Assembly: GCA_963821705.1 (NCBI GenBank) | Contig: CAWGEV010000007.1 | Coordinates: 740,042-804,041 of the forward strand | Direction of reading: 5' to 3' | DNA from: DASUPK01 sp963821705 | Lineage (GTDB): Bacteria; Actinomycetota; Thermoleophilia; Solirubrobacterales; 70-9 | Length of the DNA: 64,000 nt | In this document: piece after piece, positions 1 to 7,584 of the stretch | Numbering within the stretch: the stretch's first letter is position 1 | Layout: each line of letters opens with the position of its first letter | Made by a program: the position numbers and the translations under genes | The notes under the pieces: model-generated | Database searches by the model: none | Told to the model about the DNA's origin: nothing | Seen by the model: only the letters and a program-made list of their open reading frames with translations

Positions 1-702
1 GCCGCAGCGACTCGCGGAGATAGACCCAGGCGAGGGTGCAGCCGTAGATGACGGCGGCGGTCGGCGCCGCGACCTCGAGGAACTGGCTGCCCGTCGCCTG
101 GCCGAGCTCGTGGAGCCCGCCGAAGATCAGATAGGCGGCGAACAGGATCACGAGCACGCTGGTGGCGGTGAAGAACTTGCTCAGGTCGAGCCTCAGGGCG
201 CCACCGTAGAACGCCACGCCGAGGCCGACGGCGGCCACGAGGCCAAGGATTCCGCCGGCGAGGGCGATGACCGGTCCCGAGTTCTGGGTCGAGGCGAACA
301 GGAAGAGGGCAGTCTCGAGCCCCTCCCGCGCCACCGCGATGAAGGCGACCGTCGCGAGACCCACGGCGCCCCCGCTTCGCAGCGACTCGCTGACCTGCTC
401 GCGGAGGTGCGAGCCGATCGTGGCAGCCTGCCGGCGCATCCAGAACGCCATCCAGGTGACCAGCGCCGCGGCGAAGATCATGGTGGCGCCCTCGTAGATC
501 TTCTCGCTTGCGCCCTGGAGCTCGCCCGCGGAGAGGTAGAGGATCGCGCCGACGGCGACGCTCGTGGCGACCGCCGCCGCGACGCCCCACCAGACCGCCG
601 TCGTTTGCTCTTTCTGGCCGGTCTTGGCGAGGTAGGCGAAGATCAGGCCGATGATCAGCGCCGCCTCGAAGCCCTCTCGGAGTGTGATGACGAAGGTGCC
701 CA
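1..702 (-). CDS. FTR1-family iron permease (3' end beyond window)
   Basis: The first 234 codons of an integral membrane high-affinity iron permease are visible; the C-terminus lies left of base 1. Two copies of the family's glutamate-containing motif are present: REGFEAALIIG near residues 9-19 in the first helix and REGLETALF about residue 127. These REGxE motifs are the proposed Fe(III) ligands in FTR1/EfeU proteins. Long hydrophobic stretches alternate with short polar loops, as in the seven-helix family. The ATG at 702 is the first start and gives the conserved N-terminus directly. It lies 86 bp downstream of truA on the same strand, and an iron-box-like palindrome sits in that gap, suggesting separate iron-controlled transcription. 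I cannot see whether the EfeO and EfeB partners follow. Confidence 0.88.
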
Positions 703-730
703 TGAATTCCGACCGAATTGGTCAGGGTAC

Positions 731-744
731 TTAGGGGACCCTAA
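731..744 (-). promoter_or_regulatory. DtxR/IdeR-like iron box
   Basis: TTAGGGGACCCTAA is an inverted repeat of TTAGGG half-sites around two bases. It matches 11 of 14 bases of the core TTAGGNNAGCCTAA of the known DtxR/IdeR consensus. It lies about 29 bp upstream of the iron permease ATG, where a repressor would block transcription. The similarity and position are seen; repressor identity is inferred, and no regulator gene is in the window. Confidence 0.55.
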
Positions 745-788
745 CAGAATCGCCCTTCTTGTTCGTACGCGAATGGACGCGGCGCGGA

Positions 789-1538
789 TCAGTAGGCGAC
801 GCCGGCCAGGTGGAGCCCGTGCGCACGGGCAGTGTCGCCCGCCCGGTCGCGAGGTGCGCCCTCGAGCAGGGAGGCGAAGTCCTCGAGCGAACGACGCCCC
901 CCCGCCACCTCGAGCATCGTCCCCACCAAAACGCGGACCATGTTGCGCATGAAGGCGTCGGCCTCGATCCAGAGCTCGAGGACGATGCCCTCCCCCAGCA
1001 CCGCCTGCTTCCGATGCCACTCGGCCCGGAGGATGTCCCGCTCGAAGCGGACGTGCTCGGTCTGGGTGGGCGTGAATGCCGTGAAGTCGTGCCTGCCCCG
1101 CAGGGCATCCGCGCATCCCGCGAGGGCGTCGTGGTCGACGCGATGCGGCCAGAACAGGGAGACCGCAGCCTCGAAGGGGTTGGGCACGGGCTCGGAGAGG
1201 ACCCGATAGCAGTACGTGCGCGAACGGGCGTGGCGCCTGGCATCGAAGCCGTCCGGAGCGGACGCGGCGGAGCGAACCGCCAGGTCGGGACCCGTCAGGG
1301 AGTTCAGCGCCCTGCCCAGCTCGGCGGGCGGATCCCTGTCGTTCTGGAAGCTCGCCACCTGCCCCCAAGCGTGGACCCCGGCATCGGTGCGGCCGGCGAC
1401 GGTCAGTGAGGTGGTCGCGCCCAGGATCCGCCCGAGCGCCTCCTCCAGCTCGCCCTGGACGGTTCGCTGGCCGGGCTGGGCGGCCCAGCCGGCGAAGCCC
1501 CCGCCGTGATAGGCAAGATCGAGTCGCACGGAAGCCAC
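789..1538 (-). CDS. truA: tRNA pseudouridine(38-40) synthase TruA
   Basis: This 249-residue protein isomerises uridines 38-40 in the tRNA anticodon arm. The catalytic aspartate is D52 in the signature AGRTDAGVHA. The N-terminal strand with YHGGGFAGWA and the C-terminal FMRNMVR segment also fit the family, as does the length. It lies beyond rplQ on the same strand, the usual position in actinobacteria, but here about 0.6 kb of plus-strand genes separates the two, so it probably has its own promoter. Its start is only 22 bp from that of the divergent small membrane gene. Confidence 0.95.
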   Translation of the reverse strand: MASVRLDLAYHGGGFAGWAAQPGQRTVQGELEEALGRILGATTSLTVAGRTDAGVHAWGQVASFQNDRDPPAELGRALNSLTGPDLAVRSAASAPDGFDARRHARSRTYCYRVLSEPVPNPFEAAVSLFWPHRVDHDALAGCADALRGRHDFTAFTPTQTEHVRFERDILRAEWHRKQAVLGEGIVLELWIEADAFMRNMVRVLVGTMLEVAGGRRSLEDFASLLEGAPRDRAGDTARAHGLHLAGVAY

Positions 1539-1560
1539 GAATGGGCGACACTATCCGGCG

Positions 1561-1809
1561 ATGCCACTGCCCGGCTCAGACGAACCTTCGTCGATCTCCC
1601 ACGACGAGGCGCGCCAGGAGCTTTTCGGCCGCGGCCCCAGCAAGGCCGGCATGGAGATCTACGAGGTAATCGCGATCATCCTCGGCATCGTCGGCGGCGC
1701 GATCGCCGTCGACACGATCAACAGCTGGGCTCAGTGGGTCGTGCTCGCCGCGATCGTGGTGACCGTGATCGGCTTCATGATCGCCGTCAGCCCCAACCGC
1801 GAGTCCTAG
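1561..1809 (+). CDS. small two-helix membrane protein, paralogue A
   Basis: This 82-residue protein has a polar N-terminus followed by two hydrophobic helices (about 33-51 and 58-76) joined by the short loop TINSWAQW and ending in PNRES. I do not recognise a named family. The next plus-strand gene (1902-2180) shares the hairpin, the same TINSWAQW loop and the PNR ending, so the two are tandem paralogues. The ATG at 1561 has only a weak ribosome site. An internal Met (residue 31, base 1651) just before the first helix is an alternative start. No function can be assigned; both ends of the hairpin probably face the same side of the membrane. Confidence 0.7.
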   Translation: MPLPGSDEPSSISHDEARQELFGRGPSKAGMEIYEVIAIILGIVGGAIAVDTINSWAQWVVLAAIVVTVIGFMIAVSPNRES

Positions 1810-1828
1810 CGCGCAATCGCCGGACTGT

Positions 1829-1856
1829 GTGAGGCGCCTCACCCCAAAACGGGGTG
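1829..1856. other. palindrome plus hairpin between paralogous genes
   Basis: GTGAGGCGCCTCAC (1829-1842) is a perfect 14-bp palindrome. It overlaps a hairpin of CACCCC and GGGGTG with an AAAAC loop (1840-1856). This sits about 20 bp after the first small membrane gene and 45 bp before the second. It could be a dyad operator, or a terminator for the first gene, though there is no T-run. Confidence 0.4.
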
Positions 1857-1901
1857 GCGGCGGCGTAAGGTGTTCGGGACTCAGCGTCGAAATGGAGAGA
1901 T

Positions 1902-2180
1902 ATGGCTAATACGGACATCACTCAGCGCTCGCAGTACGAGCGCAGCGATCTGCTCGCAGGCGGCGAGGGCCTCCGGCGAGGGTCGGAAAAGGGCGCCGCT
2001 GTCTACAGCGTGATCGCCCTGATCGTCGGGATCGTGCTCAGCATCGTCGCCCTCTCGACCATCAACAGCTGGGCGCAGTGGCTGGTCCTCGGCGTGATCG
2101 TGGTCTTTACGGTGGCCCTGATGGCAGCGCTCGGCCCGAACCGCAAGGGCTCGGGCTCGGATTTCAAAGTGGGTCGCTAG
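1902..2180 (+). CDS. small two-helix membrane protein, paralogue B
   Basis: This 92-residue protein has a charged N-terminus of about 32 residues. Two hydrophobic helices follow (about 33-51 and 60-78) joined by TINSWAQW, then a GPNRKG basic tail. It matches the upstream paralogue across the hairpin. A clear GGAGAG ribosome site lies just before the ATG. Its stop codon overlaps the rplQ stop in the tetranucleotide CTAG (2177-2180), so the two genes converge with no spacer. Function unknown. Confidence 0.75.
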   Translation: MANTDITQRSQYERSDLLAGGEGLRRGSEKGAAVYSVIALIVGIVLSIVALSTINSWAQWLVLGVIVVFTVALMAALGPNRKGSGSDFKVGR

Positions 2181-2530
2181 ACCAGCTCGAGGAAGACCAT
2201 CTCGGCCGAGTCACTGCGGCGCGGGCCGAGCTTGACGATGCGGGTGTAGCCACCCGGGCGCTGGGCGTACCGGGGCGCGATCTCCTCGAACAGCTTGTGG
2301 ACGGCGAACTTGTCGTTGTGGAGCTCCGAGAGCGCCTGCCGGCGCGCGTGCAGGTCGCCTCGCTTCGCCAGCGTGATCAGCTTCTCGAACTCCGGCTTCA
2401 GCGCCTTGGCTTTGGGCTGAGTCGTCCGGATCCGCTCGTGCTGAATCAGCTGCTTCGACATCGTGCTGAGCAGCGACTTGCGGTGAGCCGCGTCCCGGCT
2501 CAGCTTGCCTCTCTTGCGCTGGTGCCTCAT
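2177..2530 (-). CDS. rplQ: 50S ribosomal protein L17
   Basis: This is a 117-residue large-subunit protein at the exit-tunnel side. The N-terminal signature RHQRKRGKLSR followed by HRKSLLSTMSKQLI is characteristic. Length is normal for the short bacterial form. It is the last gene of the rpmJ-rpsM-rpsK-rpsD-rpoA-rplQ block, about 30 bp downstream of rpoA. Confidence 0.96.
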   Translation of the reverse strand: MRHQRKRGKLSRDAAHRKSLLSTMSKQLIQHERIRTTQPKAKALKPEFEKLITLAKRGDLHARRQALSELHNDKFAVHKLFEEIAPRYAQRPGGYTRIVKLGPRRSDSAEMVFLELV

Positions 2531-2561
2531 CGCCGTCCGTCCGGCCAGAAACCCTAGTCGC

Positions 2562-3557
2562 TCAGTCCTGACGCAGCGAGAGGCCGCGTGCGCGCAGGGT
2601 CTCCTGGACCTCCTCGATCGACTTGCGACCGAAGTTCGGGATCGCGTTGAGCTCCGACTCCGACTTCCGCACGAGCTCGCCGACGGTCTGGATGCCGGCC
2701 CGCTTCAGGCAGTTGTAGGAGCGAACACCCAGCTCGAGCTCCTCGATCAGGATCTCGTCGAGCCCATCGGCGCCGGGAACGGCAGCGGCCTCGCCGCCGC
2801 CTCCGCCTCCGCCATCGGTGGCGACCATCGCTCCCTCGCCGCGCAGCTCGTCCACGCGGTCGGCGGTCGTGAAGATGGCCAGGCTCTTGATCAGGATCTC
2901 CGCGGCCTCGCGCAGCGCCGCGCCCGGCTCGATCGAGCCGTCGGTCTCGACCTCGAGCGTGAGCTTGTCGAAGTCGGTGCGCTGCCCGACGCGCGCGGCG
3001 TCGACCGAGTAGGCGGCGCGACGGATCGGCGAGAAGATCGCGTCGATCGGGACCACGCCGATCGGCTTGTCGTCGGACTTGTTCTCGTCCGCTGCCGAGT
3101 AGCCGCGGCCACGGCCGATGGTCAGGTACATCTCGAGCTTCGTCTTCTTCTCGAGCGTGGCGATCGGGGCCTCGGGGTTGAGGATCTCGACGCCCGCGGG
3201 CAGGTCGATGTCCTTTGCCTTCACCTCACCGGGGCCGGTGGCGACCAGCGGCGTCTCCACCTCGTCGGCGTCGGTGTGCATGCGCACGACGACGTCCTTC
3301 AGGTTGAGGACCAGGTCGGTGACGTCCTCCTTCAGGCCCGGGATGGTGGAGAACTCGTGTGCCACCCCTTCGATGCGGACGCTGGTGATCGCGGCGCCAC
3401 CCAGGGACGAGAGCAGCACGCGGCGCAGGCTGTTGCCGAAGGTGTAGCCGAAGCCCTTGTCGAGGGGCTCGATCGTGAACGTGCCCTTGTTGTCCTCGGC
3501 GTCCTCGCCCGCGATCTTCGGGATTTGGAAATCTGGCAGGGTGGTCATTGCTTCCAT
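2562..3557 (-). CDS. rpoA: RNA polymerase alpha subunit
   Basis: At 331 residues this has the usual two-domain form. The N-terminal dimerisation domain contains GFGYTFGNSLRRVLLSSL near residue 36. The C-terminal domain (about 255-331) carries LIEELELGVRSYNCLKRAGI and the helix-hairpin-helix that contacts UP elements and activators. A run of seven glycines plus Ala/Pro residues forms the interdomain linker. Two Met codons are possible (3557 and MTTLPDF at 3548); the upstream one has a GGAAGAAG site. It lies between rpsD and rplQ, the standard alpha-operon position. Confidence 0.97.
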   Translation of the reverse strand: MEAMTTLPDFQIPKIAGEDAEDNKGTFTIEPLDKGFGYTFGNSLRRVLLSSLGGAAITSVRIEGVAHEFSTIPGLKEDVTDLVLNLKDVVVRMHTDADEVETPLVATGPGEVKAKDIDLPAGVEILNPEAPIATLEKKTKLEMYLTIGRGRGYSAADENKSDDKPIGVVPIDAIFSPIRRAAYSVDAARVGQRTDFDKLTLEVETDGSIEPGAALREAAEILIKSLAIFTTADRVDELRGEGAMVATDGGGGGGGEAAAVPGADGLDEILIEELELGVRSYNCLKRAGIQTVGELVRKSESELNAIPNFGRKSIEEVQETLRARGLSLRQD

Positions 3558-3585
3558 CAGGGTGTCTTCTTCCTTCTTTGGGGGG

Positions 3586-4206
3586 TTACTTCGAGTACAG
3601 CTCGACGATTAGCTGCTCTTCGACCGGCGCTGAGATCTCGCTGCGCTCCGGCAGCCTCAGCACCTTGGCGTTGAGCGAGTCGTGGTCGGCCTGCAGCCAG
3701 GCCGGCACTCCCGACGTGAGCTCAGTCGCGTTGCGAACCACGTCCGTGGACGCGCTGTTCAGCTTGATCGTGATCACGTCGTCCGGCTTCACCTGGTACG
3801 ACGGGATGTCGACCCGGCGGCCGTTCACCGTCCAGTGGCCGTGGCTGATCAGCTGCCTGGCCTGGCGACGGGAGGCGGCGAAGCCCAGGCGCACCAGGAC
3901 GTTGTCCAGGCGGCACTCGAGCAGCCGCAGCAGGTTCTCGCCGGTGACGCCCTGCTGGCGGCTCGCCTTGTCGTAGTAGCTCGCAAACTGCTTCTCGAGC
4001 ACCTGGTAATAGCGCTTGGCCTTCTGCTTCTCGCGGAGCTGCGCCCGGTACTCGGACTGCCGCATGCGCCCACGGCCGTGCTCGCCCGGCGGGTAGGAGC
4101 GGCGCTCGACGCCGCACTTGTCGGTGAAGCAGCGGGCGCCCTTGAGGAACAGCTTCTGCCCCTCGCGACGGCACTGCTTGCACTGGGCGGAGGTGTCGCG
4201 GGCCAT
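3586..4206 (-). CDS. rpsD: 30S ribosomal protein S4, zinc-binding form
   Basis: This 206-residue primary 16S-binding protein is the C+ form: C9, C12, C26 and C31 near the N-terminus form the zinc site. The S4 RNA-binding domain follows, with LDNVLVRLGFAASRRQARQLISHGHWTVNG. In many bacteria S4 represses its own operon; no leader target is obvious immediately upstream. Its ATG overlaps the rpsK stop (ATGA). Confidence 0.97.
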   Translation of the reverse strand: MARDTSAQCKQCRREGQKLFLKGARCFTDKCGVERRSYPPGEHGRGRMRQSEYRAQLREKQKAKRYYQVLEKQFASYYDKASRQQGVTGENLLRLLECRLDNVLVRLGFAASRRQARQLISHGHWTVNGRRVDIPSYQVKPDDVITIKLNSASTDVVRNATELTSGVPAWLQADHDSLNAKVLRLPERSEISAPVEEQLIVELYSK

Positions 4207-4598
4207 CAGACCCTCCTCCGCTTCCGGGGACGACAGCCGTTGTGGGCCTGCGGCGTCACGTCCTTCACCGTCGTCACGTCCAGGCCGGCGGCCTGGAGGG
4301 ACCGGATCGCGGTCTCGCGTCCTGAGCCGGCGCCTTTGGCGAACACCTCGACGCGCTCGAGGCCATGCTCCATGCCCTTCTTCGCGGCGGCGTCGGCGGT
4401 CACCTGGGCGGCGAACGGCGTCGACTTCCGAGAGCCCTTGAACCCGGCGCTGCCGGCGGACTCCCAGGCGATCACGTTGCCCTCAGGATCGGTGAGGGTG
4501 ACGATGGTGTTGTTGAACGAAGTCTTGATGTGGGCCTGGCCGTAGGTCACGTTCTTGCGGACCCGGCGGCGGGAGCGACCCTTCTTCGGAGCTGCCAT
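4206..4598 (-). CDS. rpsK: 30S ribosomal protein S11
   Basis: This 130-residue platform protein has the conserved AHIKTSFNNTIVTLTD and the C-terminal DVTPQAHNGCRPRKRRRV. Length is typical. It is separated from rpsM by 20 bp and overlaps rpsD by 4 bp, consistent with translational coupling. Confidence 0.97.
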   Translation of the reverse strand: MAAPKKGRSRRRVRKNVTYGQAHIKTSFNNTIVTLTDPEGNVIAWESAGSAGFKGSRKSTPFAAQVTADAAAKKGMEHGLERVEVFAKGAGSGRETAIRSLQAAGLDVTTVKDVTPQAHNGCRPRKRRRV

Positions 4599-4618
4599 CT
4601 AGCGGGGTCCTTCCAGGC

Positions 4619-5002
4619 TCACTTGGGCTGCGGGGCCTTCTTGCGGCCCGCGATGCTCATCCGGCGTGGCCCCTTGCGGCCTCGCGCGTTGGTCTTGGTC
4701 CGCTGGCCGCGGACGGGCAGCCCGCGGCGGTGACGGAGGCCCCGATAGGAGCCGATCTCCTGGAGGCGCTTGACGTTCTGCGAGCGCTCCCGGCGAAGGT
4801 CACCCTCGACCTCATGGGCCTCGACCGCCTCGCGCAGCTTGACGACCTCGTCCTCGGTCAGGTCCTTGATCTGGGTGTTCGGATCGACGCCCGTCTCCTT
4901 GAGGATCTCGTTGGCCGTTGACCGGCCGATCCCGAAGACGTAGGTCAGCCCGATCTCGGCGCGCTTGTTGAGTGGGATGTTGACTCCCGCGATCCGCGCC
5001 AT
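4619..5002 (-). CDS. rpsM: 30S ribosomal protein S13
   Basis: This 127-residue head protein contacts tRNA and the subunit bridge. MARIAGVNIPLNKRAEIGLTYVFGIG and the C-terminal RGLPVRGQRTKTNARGRKG are diagnostic. The ATG overlaps the rpmJ stop (ATGA at 5000-5004). Confidence 0.97.
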   Translation of the reverse strand: MARIAGVNIPLNKRAEIGLTYVFGIGRSTANEILKETGVDPNTQIKDLTEDEVVKLREAVEAHEVEGDLRRERSQNVKRLQEIGSYRGLRHRRGLPVRGQRTKTNARGRKGPRRMSIAGRKKAPQPK

Positions 5003-5115
5003 CAGCCCTGCCTCTGCTTGTGGCGGGGATTCGAGCAGATGACGAGGACCGCCCCGTTACGGCGGATCACCTTGCACTTCTCGCAAATCGGCTTTACAGA
5101 CGCTCGGACCTTCAT
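5002..5115 (-). CDS. rpmJ: 50S ribosomal protein L36
   Basis: This 37-residue zinc-ribbon protein starts MKVRASVKPICEKCKV. Zinc ligands are C11, C14, C27 and H32. An AGAAGGGG ribosome site precedes the ATG at 5115. It opens the alpha-operon block. The upstream neighbour would normally be infA after map; here there is a divergent ltrA gene instead, so rpmJ must be first in its transcript. Confidence 0.95.
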   Translation of the reverse strand: MKVRASVKPICEKCKVIRRNGAVLVICSNPRHKQRQG

Positions 5116-5149
5116 TCCCCTTCTCTCATGGGGTCGTATCTTGCTGGGA

Positions 5150-5181
5150 GTAGGCCCGTTGGCCCCAGGAGTCGGGCCTAC
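5150..5181 (-). promoter_or_regulatory. inverted repeat in rpmJ operon leader
   Basis: GTAGGCCCG (5150-5158) and CGGGCCTAC (5173-5181) form a perfect 9-bp inverted repeat with a 14-base loop, 35 bp upstream of rpmJ. It could be a leader RNA hairpin for autoregulation or an operator between rpmJ and ltrA. Its role is not shown by the sequence. Confidence 0.4.
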
Positions 5182-5295
5182 AGGCGCGAAAAACGTCGGC
5201 CACGCAAGCGTGAACCGACGCGCACAATGGTAGCAGCGTGCGTGCGTAGGCCGTGCGTGAGGGACGGTTCCTCCACGTGTGGTAGAAGCCGCCCC

Positions 5296-6495
5296 GTGGA
5301 GACCGAGACCCGCGAGTTGAGTCCCGATCCGCCGGAGCGCACCGGCGAGGAGCGCGTCACGCCGCTCGAGCTCTTCTTCGACCTGGTCTTCGTCCTCTCG
5401 TTCACCCAGGTCACGATCAAGATGGCCCACCACCCGAGCTGGGCGGGGCTCGGCGAGGGCCTTCTGATCCTGGCGGCGGTCTGGTGGGCGTGGTGCGCGT
5501 ACGGATGGCTGACCAACAGCATCAATCCCGACGAGAACCTGAACCGCCTCTGCATGTTCGCGGCGATGGGCGCGATGCTGGTCGTCTCGCTGAGCATTCC
5601 CGATGCCTTCGGCGACCGCGGCGTGCTGTTCGGCTGCGCCTACTTCTTCGTCCGGGCGCTGCAGCTGGTCCTCTACGTCCGGAACACGCGGAACGCCGAC
5701 GAAAGTGGCGATTTGCAGGCGATTCTCAAGCTCGCGCCGGGCCTATTGCTGGGGTCGGCGCTGCTGATCGTGGCCGGGCTGCTGGACGGCGGCGCGCGCA
5801 CCTCGGTCTGGATCCTCGCCATCCTGGTGGACTGGTCGACGCCCCTGCTCTTCGGCACGGAGGAGTTCCACCTGGACCCCGGCCACTTCGCCGAGCGCCA
5901 CGGCCTGATCGTGCTCATCGCGCTTGGCGAGTCCGTGCTCGCGATCGGCGCCGCCTCCGGCTTCACCCTCGATACGGGCGAGGTGGTCGCGGCACTCTTC
6001 GGCATCGTCGCGGTCGCCTCCCTCTGGTGGGCCTACTTCGACATCGTCGCCATCGTTGCGGAGCGCGCTCTCACCGAGGCCCCTCCCGGAGAGCAGGCGC
6101 CGATGGCGAGAGACGTCTACAGCTATCTCCACTTCCCCCTGATCGCGGGAATCGTGCTGCTCGCGCTGGGGCTGAAGGAAACGCTGCTCGGAACCGGAGA
6201 GCCGCTGGACACGGTTCCGGCCATCGCGCTGTGCTGCGGTCCGGCGCTCTACCTGCTCGGGCAGATCGCAATTCGCCTCCGGGTGCTCGGAACGTTCAGC
6301 CCCCACCGCGCCCTGGCCGCCGTCGCGCTGCTTGCGCTGATCCCGCTGGCACTCGGGGCCGACGCCCTGGGAGCGCTGGCCGCCGTGGCAGCCGTGCTCG
6401 CCGCGCTGGTCGCGTACGAGGCGGTCCGCTTCAGGGACGTCCGCGCGCGTGTCAGGGCGAACCCCTCGGCGACGCTCGCCGAGATGCGCGGCTAG
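5296..6495 (+). CDS. low temperature requirement protein A (LtrA) family membrane protein
   Basis: This protein of about 399 residues has roughly ten hydrophobic segments. The LtrA-family N-terminal signature VTPLELFFDLVFVLSFTQVT is clear, and ERHGLIVLIALGESVLAIG in the middle is another conserved stretch. LtrA proteins are membrane proteins of unknown biochemical activity, named from a Listeria cold-growth phenotype. I chose the GTG at 5296 (peptide METETRELSPD) because it precedes the conserved region closely; the frame is open further upstream, but that stretch runs into the rpmJ leader. It is the first of the accessory genes splitting map from rpmJ. Confidence 0.85.
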   Translation: METETRELSPDPPERTGEERVTPLELFFDLVFVLSFTQVTIKMAHHPSWAGLGEGLLILAAVWWAWCAYGWLTNSINPDENLNRLCMFAAMGAMLVVSLSIPDAFGDRGVLFGCAYFFVRALQLVLYVRNTRNADESGDLQAILKLAPGLLLGSALLIVAGLLDGGARTSVWILAILVDWSTPLLFGTEEFHLDPGHFAERHGLIVLIALGESVLAIGAASGFTLDTGEVVAALFGIVAVASLWWAYFDIVAIVAERALTEAPPGEQAPMARDVYSYLHFPLIAGIVLLALGLKETLLGTGEPLDTVPAIALCCGPALYLLGQIAIRLRVLGTFSPHRALAAVALLALIPLALGADALGALAAVAAVLAALVAYEAVRFRDVRARVRANPSATLAEMRG

Positions 6496-6507
6496 GCATC
6501 GCCGTCG

Positions 6508-6538
6508 GGCCGCAGTAGGGTATGCGCGGGCTGCGGCC
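6508..6538. other. hairpin after ltrA
   Basis: GGCCGCAG (6508-6515) and CTGCGGCC (6531-6538) form an 8-bp inverted repeat 13 bp after the ltrA stop. No T-run follows, so it may be a weak terminator or an operator in front of the SHOCT gene; TAGGGT lies in its loop. Confidence 0.35.
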
Positions 6539-6586
6539 AAGCGTCCGAGGGAGAGATAGGGGGCCAAACCAGGAGGAGGAGCAGAG

Positions 6587-7336
6587 ATGGGCTTGTCCGC
6601 AGAGCAGGTGAACGAGCAGGCTGTGAGCATCGCCAGCTCGGCCTTGAACGACTCGGTGGTCGCGGCTGCGCGCTGCGAGCAGGTCACCCAGGACCAGCAG
6701 CTCGAGGCCTTCGGTGTCGGCGGAGGGACACGGATGGCCGCGAAGTTCGGCAAGAAGCTCGGCGGCGCGATGATGCCGAGCGTCGGCAACATGGCCAAGG
6801 GCATGGAGACCGGTGGGCTGCCGAAGAGCTTCATCCTGGCCGTCACCTCGGATCAGGTGCACGCGATCGAGGAGAAGGAGAAGAAGGGCAGGCTCGAGGC
6901 CGGCAAGGTGCTCAAGTCGTGGGATCGCTCCACCTTCAGGGCCAGCCTGGGCGGCGGCGCCATCGATGCCGTCTCGGGGGTGCCGGAGGGCCGGCAGGTC
7001 CTGACGCTCTACATCCCGCTCGACGATTCCAAGAACAAGTACCTGAAGGCCAGCGCGAACATGGCGGCCCAGGCGGGAAGCGCCGGGCAGCCGATCAGGT
7101 TCATGATCGCCAGGGACGAGGCCAGTGAGCAGCTCGTCAAGGAGATCGTCGGCGACAACCCGGGGATGCCGAATATCCAGGTCGGCGGCATGCCGATGCA
7201 GATGCCCGGTCAGCCAGCCGCGGCCGGGGCCGGGGACTCGACGGCGCAGCTGGAGAAGCTCGCCCAGCTGCACGCGAGCGGCGCGCTCACCGATGAGGAG
7301 TTCGCTGCCCAGAAGGCCAGGATCATCGGTACCTAG
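6587..7336 (+). CDS. hypothetical protein with C-terminal SHOCT domain
   Basis: This 249-residue soluble protein has a strong AGGAGGAGGAG site before its ATG. The N-terminal 200 residues resemble no family I can name: a Gly/Met-rich segment at 44-66, then an alternating strand region (SFILAVTSDQVHAIEE, VLTLYIPLDD) of the kind seen in PH-like folds. After a Met/Pro/Gly/Ala-rich linker (197-219), the last 30 residues (LEKLAQLHASGALTDEEFAAQKARII) match the SHOCT motif, a short oligomerisation module. Its role is unknown. Confidence 0.75.
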   Translation: MGLSAEQVNEQAVSIASSALNDSVVAAARCEQVTQDQQLEAFGVGGGTRMAAKFGKKLGGAMMPSVGNMAKGMETGGLPKSFILAVTSDQVHAIEEKEKKGRLEAGKVLKSWDRSTFRASLGGGAIDAVSGVPEGRQVLTLYIPLDDSKNKYLKASANMAAQAGSAGQPIRFMIARDEASEQLVKEIVGDNPGMPNIQVGGMPMQMPGQPAAAGAGDSTAQLEKLAQLHASGALTDEEFAAQKARIIGT

Positions 7337-7377
7337 TGCCCACCCCCTTTCATCGCTTAGAGGTCTGATTTCGGAGC

Positions 7378-7399
7378 GCTGCTTTGCATAGAAAGCAGC
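7378..7399. terminator. terminator-like hairpin after SHOCT gene
   Basis: GCTGCTTT and AAAGCAGC form an 8-bp stem with a GCATAG loop, 41 bp beyond the SHOCT gene stop, in a convergent gap. The stem itself ends in T/A pairs, so it may act in both directions. Confidence 0.5.
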
Positions 7400-7458
7400 G
7401 GTCTTGAGCTGACGCTCCGCTTCTCGCGCATTGGAGGCACTCGCTCGACCGCCCTGCT

Positions 7459-7496
7459 GACCCGCTGAGCCACAGCGTGTGGCTCGCTGACGGGTC
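7459..7496. terminator. long two-part hairpin in convergent gap
   Basis: GAGCCACA and TGTGGCTC (7467-7474, 7478-7485) form an inner 8-bp stem with a GCG loop. GACCCG and CGGGTC (7459-7464, 7491-7496) extend it. It probably serves the converging SHOCT and methyltransferase transcripts. A further repeat CCTAGCG/CGCTAGG (7519-7525, 7583-7589) runs into the methyltransferase stop. Confidence 0.45.
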
Positions 7497-7584
7497 TGCA
7501 CGCGGATGTCGTCTACGACCTAGCGGAGGCGCCCTGTCCGACCGGCTCGTCGTGGTCGGCCTCCCGAGTTGTGCGAGGCGGGCG

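Noticed and set aside
5020..5295. Longer LtrA start at 5020
   Set aside because: The added 92 residues overlap rpmJ and its leader and show no conserved sequence; GTG 5296 fits the family N-terminus.
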